Below are positions 35,120 to 43,870 of a stretch of DNA of 64,000 nt, piece after piece; position 1 is the stretch's first letter; the number at the start of each line of letters is the position of its first letter. Position numbers and translations under genes: made by a program. The notes beneath the pieces were generated by a model. The model ran no database searches and was not told where the DNA came from. It saw only the letters and a list, made by a program, of their open reading frames with translations. This DNA is from an uncultured Rhodobacterales bacterium (lineage in GTDB: Bacteria; Pseudomonadota; Alphaproteobacteria; Rhodobacterales; Rhodobacteraceae), in contig CAIMWI010000042.1 in NCBI GenBank assembly GCA_903845215.1, positions 22,994-86,993 on the forward strand, read 5' to 3'.

Positions 35120-35786
35120 GACACCCACCTTTACCCGTTTGACCTCATATGGGCTGATCCGGGCGTTGCGCAATGTCACGATCGCGTTATTGCTGGCAAG
35201 TCCCGCCCAAGCCGCCACAATTGCCGCTTTGGGCGACAGTTTGACCCAAGGCTACGGGCTTTCACCGGAAGAAGGCTTTGTGCCGCAGTTGCAGGCATGG
35301 TTGGCCGCCCAAGGCCAGAGCGTCACCGTGCAAAACGCCGGCGTGTCGGGCGATACGTCTGCGGGCGGCCTCGCACGGCTGGATTGGACCCTTGCGCCCG
35401 AGGTGCAAGGCCTGATCGTCACCCTTGGCGCCAATGACATGCTGCGCGGGCTAGACCCCGCCCAGACCCGCGCCAATCTGGACGCTATTTTGCAAGGGGC
35501 CAAGGCCAAGAACATTCCGGTGCTGCTGATCGGCCTGCAGGCTGCGGGCAACTATGGCCCAGATTATAAGGCCCAGTTTGACGCCATCTATCCCGACCTT
35601 GCCGCCCAATATCATGTGCTGCTTGCCCCGGGCTTTTTTGTCCCCTTGCTGGCCAAATCCCCCGACCCCACCGCTGTGACGACCTATCTGCAACCAGACG
35701 GATTGCATCCCAATGCCCAAGGTGTTGAGGTGATTGTCGATGCCATCGGCCCTTATGTGCTGGACCTGCTTAAGGAAATTCCATGA
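35118..35786 (+). CDS. tesA: Arylesterase / lysophospholipase TesA (SGNH hydrolase)
   Basis: A protein of about 222 residues with a signal peptide (RALRNVTIALLLASPAQA) and the four SGNH blocks. These are ALGDSLTQGYG (nucleophile Ser), NAGVSGDTSAGG (Gly), TLGANDML (Asn), and DGLHPNAQG (Asp/His). It hydrolyses aryl and acyl esters, thioesters or lysophospholipids in the periplasm. The ATG at 35118 has no good Shine-Dalgarno, and a TTG seven codons downstream is an alternative. It is divergent from the ABC ATPase and overlaps the next gene by ATGA. Confidence 0.9.
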   Translation: MTPTFTRLTSYGLIRALRNVTIALLLASPAQAATIAALGDSLTQGYGLSPEEGFVPQLQAWLAAQGQSVTVQNAGVSGDTSAGGLARLDWTLAPEVQGLIVTLGANDMLRGLDPAQTRANLDAILQGAKAKNIPVLLIGLQAAGNYGPDYKAQFDAIYPDLAAQYHVLLAPGFFVPLLAKSPDPTAVTTYLQPDGLHPNAQGVEVIVDAIGPYVLDLLKEIP

Positions 35787-37198
35787 CCCTGCTTGATGAT
35801 CTGGCCGCCCTGCTAGGCCCCGCCCATGTGCTGACCGGCCCCGACCTTGCCAAATACACCGGCGACTGGAGCGGGCATTACCACCCCAACCCAATAGCCG
35901 TCGCCCGCCCCGCCAATACGGCAGAGGTGGCAGCGGTCTTGCGATGTGCAGCACAGCATAAAACACCCGTGATCCCCGTTTCCGGCCTGACGGGACTTGT
36001 GGGCGGGGCGATGACCAACGGCGGCTTGATGCTGTCGATCGAACGGCTGAACAAAATCCGCGAGATCCGCCCCTCCACCCGCATCGCGATTGTCGAGGCC
36101 GGGGTGGTGCTGCAAACACTGCACGATGCGGCCGAGGCGCAGGGCTTGTACTTCCCCCTGTGGTTTGGCGCGCGTGGGTCGGCGATGATTGGCGGGGTTT
36201 TGTCGACCAATGCGGGTGGGTCGAACGTGGTGCGCTATGGGTCCACCCGCGCGCTGTGCTTGGGGCTAGAGGTGGTTTTGCCCGATGGGCGCATCTTGAA
36301 CCTGATGTCGGAACTGCACAAAAACAATTCGGGCTACGATCTGCGGCAAATGTTCATCGGGGCCGAGGGCACGCTGGGGGTGATCACCGCCGCCGTGATG
36401 AAACTGGTGCCGCGCCCCAAAGCCTATGCCACGGCAACACTGGCGGCACGCAGCCTGCCTGATGCGCTAGACCTGCTTAACCGCTTGCAAGAGGCCTCGG
36501 GCGGCGCGGTCGAGGCGTTTGAATATATGCCTGCAAGCTATATGCAGCGCCTGTCCGAATGCCGCCCCGACATTCGCCTGCCGTTTGATCGGCGCTATGA
36601 GACCAACATTCTGGTCGAAATCGCAGCCATTGCCCCCAAAGACTACACCCCCAAGGCCGATGGCACCGTGCCCGTGGTGGCCCTTCTGGAAGACACGCTT
36701 GCAACGCTGATCGAAACCGGCGCTGTCTTGGATGCCGAGATCGCCCAGAACGACGCCCAGCGCCTTGCCATGTGGAAACGCCGCGAGCTGGCGGCCGAGA
36801 TCACGATCGACCGGCAACCCACCATCGACACCGACATCGCCCTGCCCCTACATCTGGTGCCCGAATTCTTCACCCGCTTTGATGCCCGCCTGCCAGCACT
36901 CGATGCGGGAGCTGACACGATCAGCGTGGCGCATCTGGGGGATGGCAATGTGCACTTCACCGTATACCCCACCCGCAACGACCCCGCGCTGTATGATGCC
37001 GTGGTGGAAGCGGTCGAGGATATCGTGGCAGACTTGGGCGGCAGCTTTAGCGCCGAACATGGGGTTGGGTTGTCAAAGCTCAACAGCATGGCACGGCGCA
37101 AAGACCCCGTGGCGCTGGATGTGATGCGCGCGGTCAAAGCGGCGTTGGATCCGGCAGGACTGATGAACCCGGGCAAGGTTATTCCGGCGAACGGGTAA
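35783..37198 (+). CDS. FAD-linked oxidase (GlcD / D-2-hydroxyacid dehydrogenase family)
   Basis: A 471-residue flavoprotein. The FAD-binding type 4 domain has PVIPVSGLTGLVGGA, GGVLSTNAGGSNVVRYGSTR and GAEGTLGVITAAVMKL. A C-terminal FAD-oxidase_C domain has HLGDGNVHFTVYP with its metal His residues, then FSAEHGVGLSK. Relatives oxidise D-lactate, glycolate or D-2-hydroxyglutarate and pass electrons to quinone or an electron-transfer flavoprotein. The exact hydroxyacid is not decided by sequence alone. It is translationally coupled to tesA and probably shares its message. Confidence 0.9.
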   Translation: MTLLDDLAALLGPAHVLTGPDLAKYTGDWSGHYHPNPIAVARPANTAEVAAVLRCAAQHKTPVIPVSGLTGLVGGAMTNGGLMLSIERLNKIREIRPSTRIAIVEAGVVLQTLHDAAEAQGLYFPLWFGARGSAMIGGVLSTNAGGSNVVRYGSTRALCLGLEVVLPDGRILNLMSELHKNNSGYDLRQMFIGAEGTLGVITAAVMKLVPRPKAYATATLAARSLPDALDLLNRLQEASGGAVEAFEYMPASYMQRLSECRPDIRLPFDRRYETNILVEIAAIAPKDYTPKADGTVPVVALLEDTLATLIETGAVLDAEIAQNDAQRLAMWKRRELAAEITIDRQPTIDTDIALPLHLVPEFFTRFDARLPALDAGADTISVAHLGDGNVHFTVYPTRNDPALYDAVVEAVEDIVADLGGSFSAEHGVGLSKLNSMARRKDPVALDVMRAVKAALDPAGLMNPGKVIPANG

Positions 37199-37219
37199 AA
37201 CCGCTGCCCGTCCCAAGAC

Positions 37220-37240
37220 CGATTTTTCGGCGAAAAATCG
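37220..37240. repeat. Palindrome CGATTTTTC-GGC-GAAAAATCG, copy 1
   Basis: A perfect 9+9 inverted repeat with a 3-base spacer, between convergent genes. Near-identical copies lie at 37353-37373 and 40450-40470. The convergent gap 37199-37467 otherwise shows no gene. Confidence 0.75.
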
Positions 37241-37352
37241 CGTTGCGCCATGGGGTCAGCCCAAAGGGGCGTTCATCGCGCCAGGCTCGGGGTTTTGGCG
37301 CAAAGGCCTCACGATCAAAGATGGTTCCAAAGCGACCACTGGACACGCCGCC

Positions 37353-37373
37353 CGATTTTTCGCAGAAAAATCG
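37353..37373. repeat. Palindrome CGATTTTTC-GCA-GAAAAATCG, copy 2
   Basis: Same 9-bp arms as copy 1 with spacer GCA, 113 bases further on. Confidence 0.75.
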
Positions 37374-37467
37374 ACTTGCACCCACCCGTCAGCGGAAGAG
37401 AGCGTCAAAAGAACCTTACGCCGCCAAATCACAAGGCGCCGCGCCAGATCGGGCTTTAGGAAACAAC

Positions 37468-38262
37468 CTACTTCCCCTTCCAAACCGGATCGCGCTTTTC
37501 GGCAAAGGCGCGCGCGCCTTCTAGCTGATCCTCGCTGGAATACAGCTTATCCACCGTCACAAGCTGGCGCTTGGTCACACGGTTGAGCGCGTCTTGAAAG
37601 CGCAAGGCCTCGGCCTCGCGCACGACTTCCTTGATCGCGGCGTAAACCAGCGGCGGGCCCGATTCCAGCACGCGGGCCAGATCCCAAGCCTTGCCCAGAA
37701 GCGCGGCGGGGGTGCAAATCTCTTTCACAATCCCCCAGCGCAGCGCCTCTTCGGCGTCAAACCAGCGGCCAGTTAAAAGCAGGTCCATCGCCACATGATA
37801 AGGAATGCGCTTGGGCAATTTGATTGACGCCGCATCCGCCACCGTGCCCGACCGGATTTCCGGCAAAGCAAAAGTGGCGTTGTCGCTGCACAAGATCAAA
37901 TCCGCCGACAGGGCCAGTTCCAACCCACCGCCGCAGCAAATGCCGTTCACCGCCGCGATCACCGGCTTGTTCAGGTTGGGAAGTTCCTGCAAACCGCCAA
38001 ATCCGCCCACGCCGTAATCGCCGTCGACGGCATCACCGCCGGCTGCGGCTTTCAGATCCCAGCCCGGGCAAAAGAACTTCTCGCCCTCGGCCCGCAGGAT
38101 GCAAACGCGCAGGCTGTCATCATCGCGAAAGGCGCGAAAGGTCAGGCCCATCAGGCGGCTGGTGGCCAGATCAATGGCATTGGCCTTGGGGCGGTCAAGC
38201 GTGACCTCTAAGATCGCGCCTTCGCGGCGGGTTTTGATCGGGCCTTGGGCAGACATGTCCAT
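37468..38262 (-). CDS. caiD: Enoyl-CoA hydratase/isomerase, probable carnitinyl-CoA dehydratase
   Basis: A 264-residue crotonase. It has an oxyanion-hole Gly-rich segment (NGICCGGGLELALSADLIL) and both candidate acid/base Glu residues (in GGLELA and LPEIRSG). Family annotation in relatives and the carnitine genes next door suggest the CaiD role, the reversible hydration of crotonobetainyl-CoA to carnitinyl-CoA. GGAGGG precedes the ATG at 38262, which follows the ligase stop by one base. A general enoyl-CoA hydratase is the alternative. Confidence 0.78.
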   Translation of the reverse strand: MDMSAQGPIKTRREGAILEVTLDRPKANAIDLATSRLMGLTFRAFRDDDSLRVCILRAEGEKFFCPGWDLKAAAGGDAVDGDYGVGGFGGLQELPNLNKPVIAAVNGICCGGGLELALSADLILCSDNATFALPEIRSGTVADAASIKLPKRIPYHVAMDLLLTGRWFDAEEALRWGIVKEICTPAALLGKAWDLARVLESGPPLVYAAIKEVVREAEALRFQDALNRVTKRQLVTVDKLYSSEDQLEGARAFAEKRDPVWKGK

Positions 38263-38263
38263 G

Positions 38264-40255
38264 TCAAACCCTCCTGATAAGGGCATCGACGGCCACGGCA
38301 CCCTTTTGGCGCACGAGAACCGGATTGATTTCGATTTCTTCAAGACTGGTGTCGCTGGCCATCAAAGCGCCAAGCTGCAACGCCAGATCAGCCAAAGCCG
38401 CCATATCGGCCTTGGGCCGACCGCGGTAGCCATCCAGCAAGGGCCAAAGCCGCAGGCGGCGCAGGGCCGCGAGGATCTCGTCCGGCGACGCAGGCAAGAT
38501 CAGCGTGACTGTATCGGCCAAAACCTCGGCCGTCACCCCGCCCATCCCCAAGGTCAACGTCAACCCATAGATCGGGTCGCGCTGCAGGCCGACCAGAATC
38601 TCAGCCACAGCACCACTGACCATCTCTTCCACCAGATAGCCGGTGGACCCGACCATTTCGGCCTGCCCCTCTAGGTTGCTCAAGCCCAAGCGCACCGCTC
38701 CGGCCTCGGTTTTATGGGCAAAGCCCAGACCCTTGAGCGCATAGGGTGCCGCCAACCCCGCAGCCGCCGCCGCAACCCCCGCAAGCGTTGGCGCGGTGAC
38801 AGATTTGGGCACTGCAATGCCGCTTGCGGCCAGCAAAGCCTTGCCCTCGGCCTCGCTCAACAACCGCGTCTGGCGCGGCGCAAGGGCGGGCAAAGGCCGC
38901 CATCCCGCCGCCCCGCCGGGAATTTGTGCGGCTTTAATCGCAGCCAGGGCCGTCTCAAGCCCCATCAAAACGCACACCCCTTGCGATAAAAGCTGGGCGG
39001 CATAGGCTTCGTCAAAGTTCTCAGCCATCGAGGCGACGGGAAAGGCGGGCTTGCCCGTTTGGGCCTGAGCGGCCACGATGGCGTCGAAGGCCGGCTGATA
39101 ACCCGCGGGATCACAACGATCGCCGCGCGGCATATCGATGATGTAGATGCCCGCATCATAGCCCGACAGCATGGTGGAGAACACATCCGTGGTGCGCGGG
39201 CCATCGCCCCAGATGAACGTGTGGTAATCCAGCGGATTGGCAATGGCCACGATCGGTCCTAAAATCTCGCCCAACCGGTCGCGGATCGGTGCTGGAACCG
39301 GCGGGAAGTCGATGCCAAAGGGTTCGGCCAAATCTGCCACCAACCCCGCCTCGCCGCCCGAACACGACAGCGAGCAGATCCGCGCCCCCAACCCCGTACC
39401 ATGCACATGGAAGATTTTAAGCGTCTCGATCAATTCGGAAGGCGAGTTCACCTCTGCCACACCAATCTGGCGCAAAAAGGCGCTCGACGCCGCGCCGCCC
39501 CCGGCGAGCGAAGCGGTGTGCGAGGCCGCAGCCTTCTGCGACAGGTCCGTCTTGCCAGATTTGATCAGGGCAATCCCCTTGCCCAAAACGCGCGCCTTTT
39601 CGGCCAAGGCGGCAAAGGCTGGGGCGTCGTCGATGCCTTCGACATAAAGCCCAAGGGCTGTCACCCGCGGATCATCCAGCACAGCGCCCGCAAGCTCGGC
39701 CAAGCCCACCACGGCGGCATTGCCCAGACAGGCGACGTAAGCCACGGGCAAGCCACGCTTTTGCATCCCCAGATTGATGACGATGTTGGACGACTGGCTG
39801 ACCAAAGCCACACCAGAGCTGACACGAACCCCGCCGTGCTGATCGGGCCACAACAAGGCCCCATCAAGATAATTGATCACCCCGTAACAATTCGGCCCCA
39901 AAATCGGCATATCCCCCGCCGCCGCCACCAACTTGGCCTGCAATTCCGGCTCGCCCGCCTCGGTCCACCCGCTGGCAAAACAAATCGACCCCCCGGCCCC
40001 CATGGCCGAAAGCTGTGCCACCACATCAACGGTGGCAAAGCGGTTCACACCGACAAAGGTCGCATCCGGAACGCCGGGCAGGTCGGCGAGGGACGCATAG
40101 GCCCTTAACCCACCAATCTCGGCCTTGGTCGGGTGCACGGGCCAAACCTGCCCCGCAAAACCCATCTTGCGGCACTGCGCGATCACGTTCAATGCCCAAC
40201 CCGCCCCCATGACAGCGATGGATTTGGGCCGCATCAAGCGGTCAAGACGGCTCAT
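38264..40255 (-). CDS. Acyl-CoA synthetase (NDP-forming), fused alpha/beta
   Basis: A 663-residue fusion. It has a CoA-binding Rossmann domain (SIAVMGAGWALNVIAQCRKM), a succinyl-CoA-ligase-like domain (SLSCSGGEAGLVADLAE), and an ATP-grasp domain starting near residue 475 (GIAVPKSVTAPT). The His that carries phosphate in this family should lie in the QSSN/SHTASLAG region (SHTASLAGG seen). It makes a CoA thioester from a carboxylate, here probably a trimethylammonium acid such as carnitine, crotonobetaine or gamma-butyrobetaine. It is the second-last gene of the carnitine operon. Confidence 0.87.
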   Translation of the reverse strand: MSRLDRLMRPKSIAVMGAGWALNVIAQCRKMGFAGQVWPVHPTKAEIGGLRAYASLADLPGVPDATFVGVNRFATVDVVAQLSAMGAGGSICFASGWTEAGEPELQAKLVAAAGDMPILGPNCYGVINYLDGALLWPDQHGGVRVSSGVALVSQSSNIVINLGMQKRGLPVAYVACLGNAAVVGLAELAGAVLDDPRVTALGLYVEGIDDAPAFAALAEKARVLGKGIALIKSGKTDLSQKAAASHTASLAGGGAASSAFLRQIGVAEVNSPSELIETLKIFHVHGTGLGARICSLSCSGGEAGLVADLAEPFGIDFPPVPAPIRDRLGEILGPIVAIANPLDYHTFIWGDGPRTTDVFSTMLSGYDAGIYIIDMPRGDRCDPAGYQPAFDAIVAAQAQTGKPAFPVASMAENFDEAYAAQLLSQGVCVLMGLETALAAIKAAQIPGGAAGWRPLPALAPRQTRLLSEAEGKALLAASGIAVPKSVTAPTLAGVAAAAAGLAAPYALKGLGFAHKTEAGAVRLGLSNLEGQAEMVGSTGYLVEEMVSGAVAEILVGLQRDPIYGLTLTLGMGGVTAEVLADTVTLILPASPDEILAALRRLRLWPLLDGYRGRPKADMAALADLALQLGALMASDTSLEEIEINPVLVRQKGAVAVDALIRRV

Positions 40256-40279
40256 GCCAAAACCCCGTATCCCTGACCC

Positions 40280-40336
40280 AAGCCGGGGGCCTTCTGCCCC
40301 CGTACCCCCGAGGATATTTGGGCACATATGAAAGAT
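40280..40336 (-). repeat. Dispersed intergenic repeat, copy B (inverted partner of copy C)
   Basis: The minus-strand form of the module. Bases 40314-40334 are the exact reverse complement of 40401-40421 (21 bp). A G/C-rich tail (CCGGGGGC...GCCCCCG) follows on the gene side. The pair faces inward across 66 bases between the ligase and acyl-CoA dehydrogenase genes. Confidence 0.8.
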
Positions 40337-40400
40337 AAAGGAAGCGCCCAAGCCCTGCCCTGCGGGCCTTTCGCCTGATTCAAATTGTTCATCTGATCTC

Positions 40401-40470
40401 CTTTCATATGTGCCCAAATATCTCGGGGGGTCGGGGGGGCAGCGCCCCCCGATTTTTCGCAGAAAAATCG
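40401..40470 (+). repeat. Dispersed intergenic repeat, copy C, ending in the CGATTTTTC palindrome (copy 3)
   Basis: The plus-strand form of the module, with CTTTCATATGTGCCCAAATA at the start, a run of G, and GGGGGGCAGCGCCCCCC forming a hairpin. It ends with CGATTTTTC-GCA-GAAAAATCG at 40450-40470, directly against the stop of the acyl-CoA dehydrogenase gene. Confidence 0.8.
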
Positions 40471-41634
40471 TTATGCGCCCAGCGGGCGAAGTAACTCGCG
40501 GCTGATGATGTGGCGCTGGATTTCGGATGTGCCCTCCCAGATCCGTTCCACCCTTGCGTCGCGCCAGATGCGTTCAAGGGGAAGTTCCTCCATCAGGCCC
40601 ATGCCGCCGTGGATCTGGATGGCCTCATCGGCAATCATGGCCAGCACTTCGGTGGCCTTCAGCTTGGCCATCGACATATCAGCCTCGGACACGGTGCCTT
40701 GATCATATTTCCAAGCGGCTTCCCGCGTTAGAAGTTCAGCCGCCTTCAATTCCATCGCCATATCGGCAAGCTTAAAGCTGATCCCTTGGAACTTGCCGAT
40801 CTGCTGGCCGAACTGCTTACGCTCGGCGGCATAGGACAGGGCATGGCCCATGGCACGTTCCGCCCGCCCAAGGCAGGTCGATGCGACTTGCAGGCGCGTG
40901 GCGCCCAGCCAGGAATTGGCCACCTCAAACCCCTTATGCGCCTCGCCCAAGATCTGGCGCTTGTTCAGGCGGCAATCGTCAAATTCCAGCACGGCGTTGG
41001 TGTACCCGCGGTGCGAGACGTTGCGGTAGCCGTCGCGCACGGTAAAGCCTTTGGTGCCCTTATCGACAAAGAACGCCGTGATCTTCTTTTTCGGCCCGCG
41101 CGGGGTGTCTTCTTCGCCGGTGGCCACAAAGACAATCGCAAAGCCTGCCAAATCGGCGTGGCTGATGAAGTGCTTGGTGCCGTTCAGCACCCAGTCATCC
41201 CCGTCAGGCCGCGCCGTGGCTTTCATGCCGCGCAGGTCTGATCCGGCGGCAGGTTCGGTCATGGCCAGACAATCCCACGTCTCGCCACGAATGCACGGCA
41301 TCAGATATTGTTCGCGCTGCTCGGCATTGCCCGCCAGCAGGATATTCGAAGGGCGCGCCACGCAAGTCCAGTGCAGGGCATAATTGGCCCGCCCCAGTTC
41401 CTTTTCATACAAAAGCCACGACAAGGTGTCCAACCCCGCCCCGCCCACTTCGGCGGGCATATTGGCGGCATACAGGCCTGCGGCAATCGCCTTGGCTTGC
41501 ACCTCGCGGATCACCTCTAGCGGCAGATGGCCCGAGCGTTCGACGGCGGCTTCGTGCGGATACAACTCGTTTTCCACAAAGGCGCGGGTGGTGTCGACGA
41601 TCATCTGCTGTTCTTGGGTCAGGCCGAAATCCAT
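40471..41634 (-). CDS. caiA: Acyl-CoA dehydrogenase, probable crotonobetainyl-CoA reductase/butyrobetainyl-CoA dehydrogenase
   Basis: A 387-residue acyl-CoA dehydrogenase. The FAD-binding segment is CLAMTEPAAGSDLRGMKATA. The C-terminal IQIHGGMGLMEELPLERIWRDARV is followed by RIWEGTSEIQ, whose Glu is the position of the catalytic base. It introduces or removes a 2,3-double bond in an acyl-CoA. Position in the carnitine cluster points to gamma-butyrobetainyl-CoA/crotonobetainyl-CoA as substrate, the CaiA role. ATG 41634 is preferred on family length; a TTG at 41646 is nearer to GGAAAG. Confidence 0.82.
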   Translation of the reverse strand: MDFGLTQEQQMIVDTTRAFVENELYPHEAAVERSGHLPLEVIREVQAKAIAAGLYAANMPAEVGGAGLDTLSWLLYEKELGRANYALHWTCVARPSNILLAGNAEQREQYLMPCIRGETWDCLAMTEPAAGSDLRGMKATARPDGDDWVLNGTKHFISHADLAGFAIVFVATGEEDTPRGPKKKITAFFVDKGTKGFTVRDGYRNVSHRGYTNAVLEFDDCRLNKRQILGEAHKGFEVANSWLGATRLQVASTCLGRAERAMGHALSYAAERKQFGQQIGKFQGISFKLADMAMELKAAELLTREAAWKYDQGTVSEADMSMAKLKATEVLAMIADEAIQIHGGMGLMEELPLERIWRDARVERIWEGTSEIQRHIISRELLRPLGA

Positions 41635-41656
41635 GGCGTGCAACACTTTCCGCTGG

Positions 41657-42412
41657 TTATTGGGGGTCTACGTTATAGGTCATGCCGTCAACGGCCAGCG
41701 CTTGGCCCGACACCATCTTGGCCGAGTCTGACGCCAAAAACAGCGCCATATCCGCCACATCTTGCGGATCGGTCAGGCGTTTAAGGGCTGTGCCCGCCGC
41801 ATAGCCTGCGCGCACCGCATCGGGATGCAGGCCCTTGGCTTGGGCCTCGGCATCAATCACCGCATCAATACGCGGCCCGTTGACAGACCCCGGGCAGATC
41901 GCATTGGCGCGGATGCCGTGGGGGCCCAGTTCCATCGCCACGGTTTTCATCAAGCCAATAATGCCCCATTTCGCCGCCACATAGGGCGCGCGGTAGGGCG
42001 TGCCGTAGAGGCCCGAGGTCGAGGAGGTGAAGATCATCACCCCCTTTTTGGCCGGTTTCATCAACCGCGCTGCATATTTTGCCGCCAGCATCGCCCCGTC
42101 AAGGTTGACACCCAAGCATTGGTGCCAGCCTTCTAGCGGCATATCTTCGATGGCCGCCGTTGGCCCCTTGATCCCGGCGTTGGCGCACAGCACATCCAGT
42201 CCGCCCCAAGTTTGGGCAATGTCGGCAAACAACGCTTCCATCCCCAACTCGTGGCCAGCATCGACATGGCTGCCCCGTATTCCTGCGGGCAGGGCGGCGA
42301 TCATCGCCGCATCGACATCGGTCACCCAGACCCTGTAGCCGGCGGCCTGAAAGCCCGATGCCATCACCAAGCCAATCCCATTGGCCCCCGCCGTGATCAG
42401 GACGGTTTTCAT
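41657..42412 (-). CDS. Short-chain dehydrogenase/reductase
   Basis: A 251-residue classical SDR. The cofactor motif is ITAGANGIGLVMA, the structural motif CANAG, the catalytic Ser is in SSTSG and the catalytic Tyr/Lys in YVAAK. The Asp at the end of beta-2 (TDVDAA) indicates NAD. It could oxidise or reduce a hydroxyacid of the carnitine route, for instance the other enantiomer of carnitine or a betaine-aldehyde-level intermediate. The exact substrate is open. Its ATG overlaps the stop of the carnitine dehydrogenase fusion. Confidence 0.85.
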   Translation of the reverse strand: MKTVLITAGANGIGLVMASGFQAAGYRVWVTDVDAAMIAALPAGIRGSHVDAGHELGMEALFADIAQTWGGLDVLCANAGIKGPTAAIEDMPLEGWHQCLGVNLDGAMLAAKYAARLMKPAKKGVMIFTSSTSGLYGTPYRAPYVAAKWGIIGLMKTVAMELGPHGIRANAICPGSVNGPRIDAVIDAEAQAKGLHPDAVRAGYAAGTALKRLTDPQDVADMALFLASDSAKMVSGQALAVDGMTYNVDPQ

Positions 42413-43869
42413 TTCTTCTGACCCACCGCACGGCCCGCACCGTCGGGATGCGGCAAGCCTGCATGGGCGGCGGCTATCGCACTGAGCTTGGCCCAAACCT
42501 CGGCCGAGGCGGGGACGGTTTTGCCCTGCGTCGTATCGACATGCAGGCAAAGCTGTTCCACCGTGGCCACAACCTCATCACCCTTGAGGATCCGAACGAA
42601 AGAGCGGAAACGCTTTTCATCCGCCGACAGGATTTGCAGCGTGCCCGTCAAACGGTCGCCCAGCTTCGCTTCGCCCAGATGGCGAATGTGGGTTTCGGCG
42701 GAATAGTAGGAATGCCCGCCCGCCACATAATCCATCCCCGCGCCGATCAACCGCAAAAAGGCGTCGACCGTTTCGGAATTGGCAAAGTAATAGCGGCTTT
42801 CGGTCATATGGCCGTTGTAATCGATCCAGCCGGGCAGAACCTGCATCTGCGCCATAACCAACGGCGCGCCGTTTGGCGTATCTGCGCTGGCATGAAAGGC
42901 CGCCGCACGGGCGGCATCGTGGGCCAGAAGCACTTTGCCAGCGCCCCAGTTGCGCTCTTTCAAGGCGCGCAGGAAGCCGATCAGGTTCTGGTCGCGGATC
43001 CGCTCTAGCTCGCGGATGCCGTAGGCACCGGATTGGGCGTCTGACTGGGTGGCCACCAGATCGACCAAGGCGTCATTAAACTCTGGCACGTCCATCAGCT
43101 TGGTCCAGGGCCATTTCAGCGCAGGGCCGAACTGGGCCATAAAGTGGCGCATCCCCGCCTCGCCACCCGCCACGCGGTAGGTTTCAAACAACCCCATCTG
43201 GCCCCAGCGCAGGCCAAAGCCCATGCGGATGGCGTCGTCGATTTCCGACGTGGTCGCGACCCCGTCCACCAGCATCCACAGCGCCTCGCGCCAGACGGCT
43301 TCCAGAAAGCGGTTTCCGATAAAGGCGTCGATTTCCTTTTTCAGAACAAGCGGGAACATCCCGATGTCCTTCATGATCTGCACGGTTTTTGCGACCACTT
43401 CGGGCGGGTTCTTGGGGCTGCCCGAAACTTCTGACAGCGGCAAAAGGTAAACCGGATTGAACGGATGGGCGACGATGATGTTGTGCGGCGCAGGCGAGCC
43501 GTCTTGCAAGTCTGACGCCTTGAACCCCGAAGTGGACGAGCCGATCAGCACGCCTGGATTGGCTTGCTGCAACTGGGCGTAGACCTTTTTCTTCAGATCA
43601 ATCCGTTCGGATACGGATTCCTGCACATATTCCGCACCCTCGACCGCCTCGCCGATCGTGCCGTGGAATGTCAGCTTGCCTTCGGGCGGCATGGGCACGT
43701 CCGATAAGGCGGGCAGGGCCAGACGGGCGTTGGACAGAACGGCGTTGATCTTGCGCTCGGCCTCTGGGTCGGGGTCAAACACCCCCACATCCCAGCCGTT
43801 CAGCAAGAATCGCGCCGCCCAACCGCCGCCGATAACGCCGCCGCCAATGATCGCTGCTTTTCTGGTCAT
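42409..43869 (-). CDS. lcdH: L-carnitine dehydrogenase fused to betainyl-CoA thioesterase
   Basis: A 486-residue fusion. Residues ~1-325 are a 3-hydroxyacyl-CoA-dehydrogenase-type carnitine dehydrogenase: AAIIGGGVIGGGWAARFL for NAD, SSTSGF, and AHPFNPVYLLPLSEVSG with the catalytic His. Residues ~340-486 form a hot-dog thioesterase with GWIDYNGHMTESRYYF. The first half oxidises L-carnitine to 3-dehydrocarnitine. The second probably splits betainyl-CoA to glycine betaine after the BKACE step. In pseudomonads the two activities are encoded separately. It starts one base after the BKACE stop. Confidence 0.92.
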   Translation of the reverse strand: MTRKAAIIGGGVIGGGWAARFLLNGWDVGVFDPDPEAERKINAVLSNARLALPALSDVPMPPEGKLTFHGTIGEAVEGAEYVQESVSERIDLKKKVYAQLQQANPGVLIGSSTSGFKASDLQDGSPAPHNIIVAHPFNPVYLLPLSEVSGSPKNPPEVVAKTVQIMKDIGMFPLVLKKEIDAFIGNRFLEAVWREALWMLVDGVATTSEIDDAIRMGFGLRWGQMGLFETYRVAGGEAGMRHFMAQFGPALKWPWTKLMDVPEFNDALVDLVATQSDAQSGAYGIRELERIRDQNLIGFLRALKERNWGAGKVLLAHDAARAAAFHASADTPNGAPLVMAQMQVLPGWIDYNGHMTESRYYFANSETVDAFLRLIGAGMDYVAGGHSYYSAETHIRHLGEAKLGDRLTGTLQILSADEKRFRSFVRILKGDEVVATVEQLCLHVDTTQGKTVPASAEVWAKLSAIAAAHAGLPHPDGAGRAVGQKK

Positions 43870-43870
43870 G

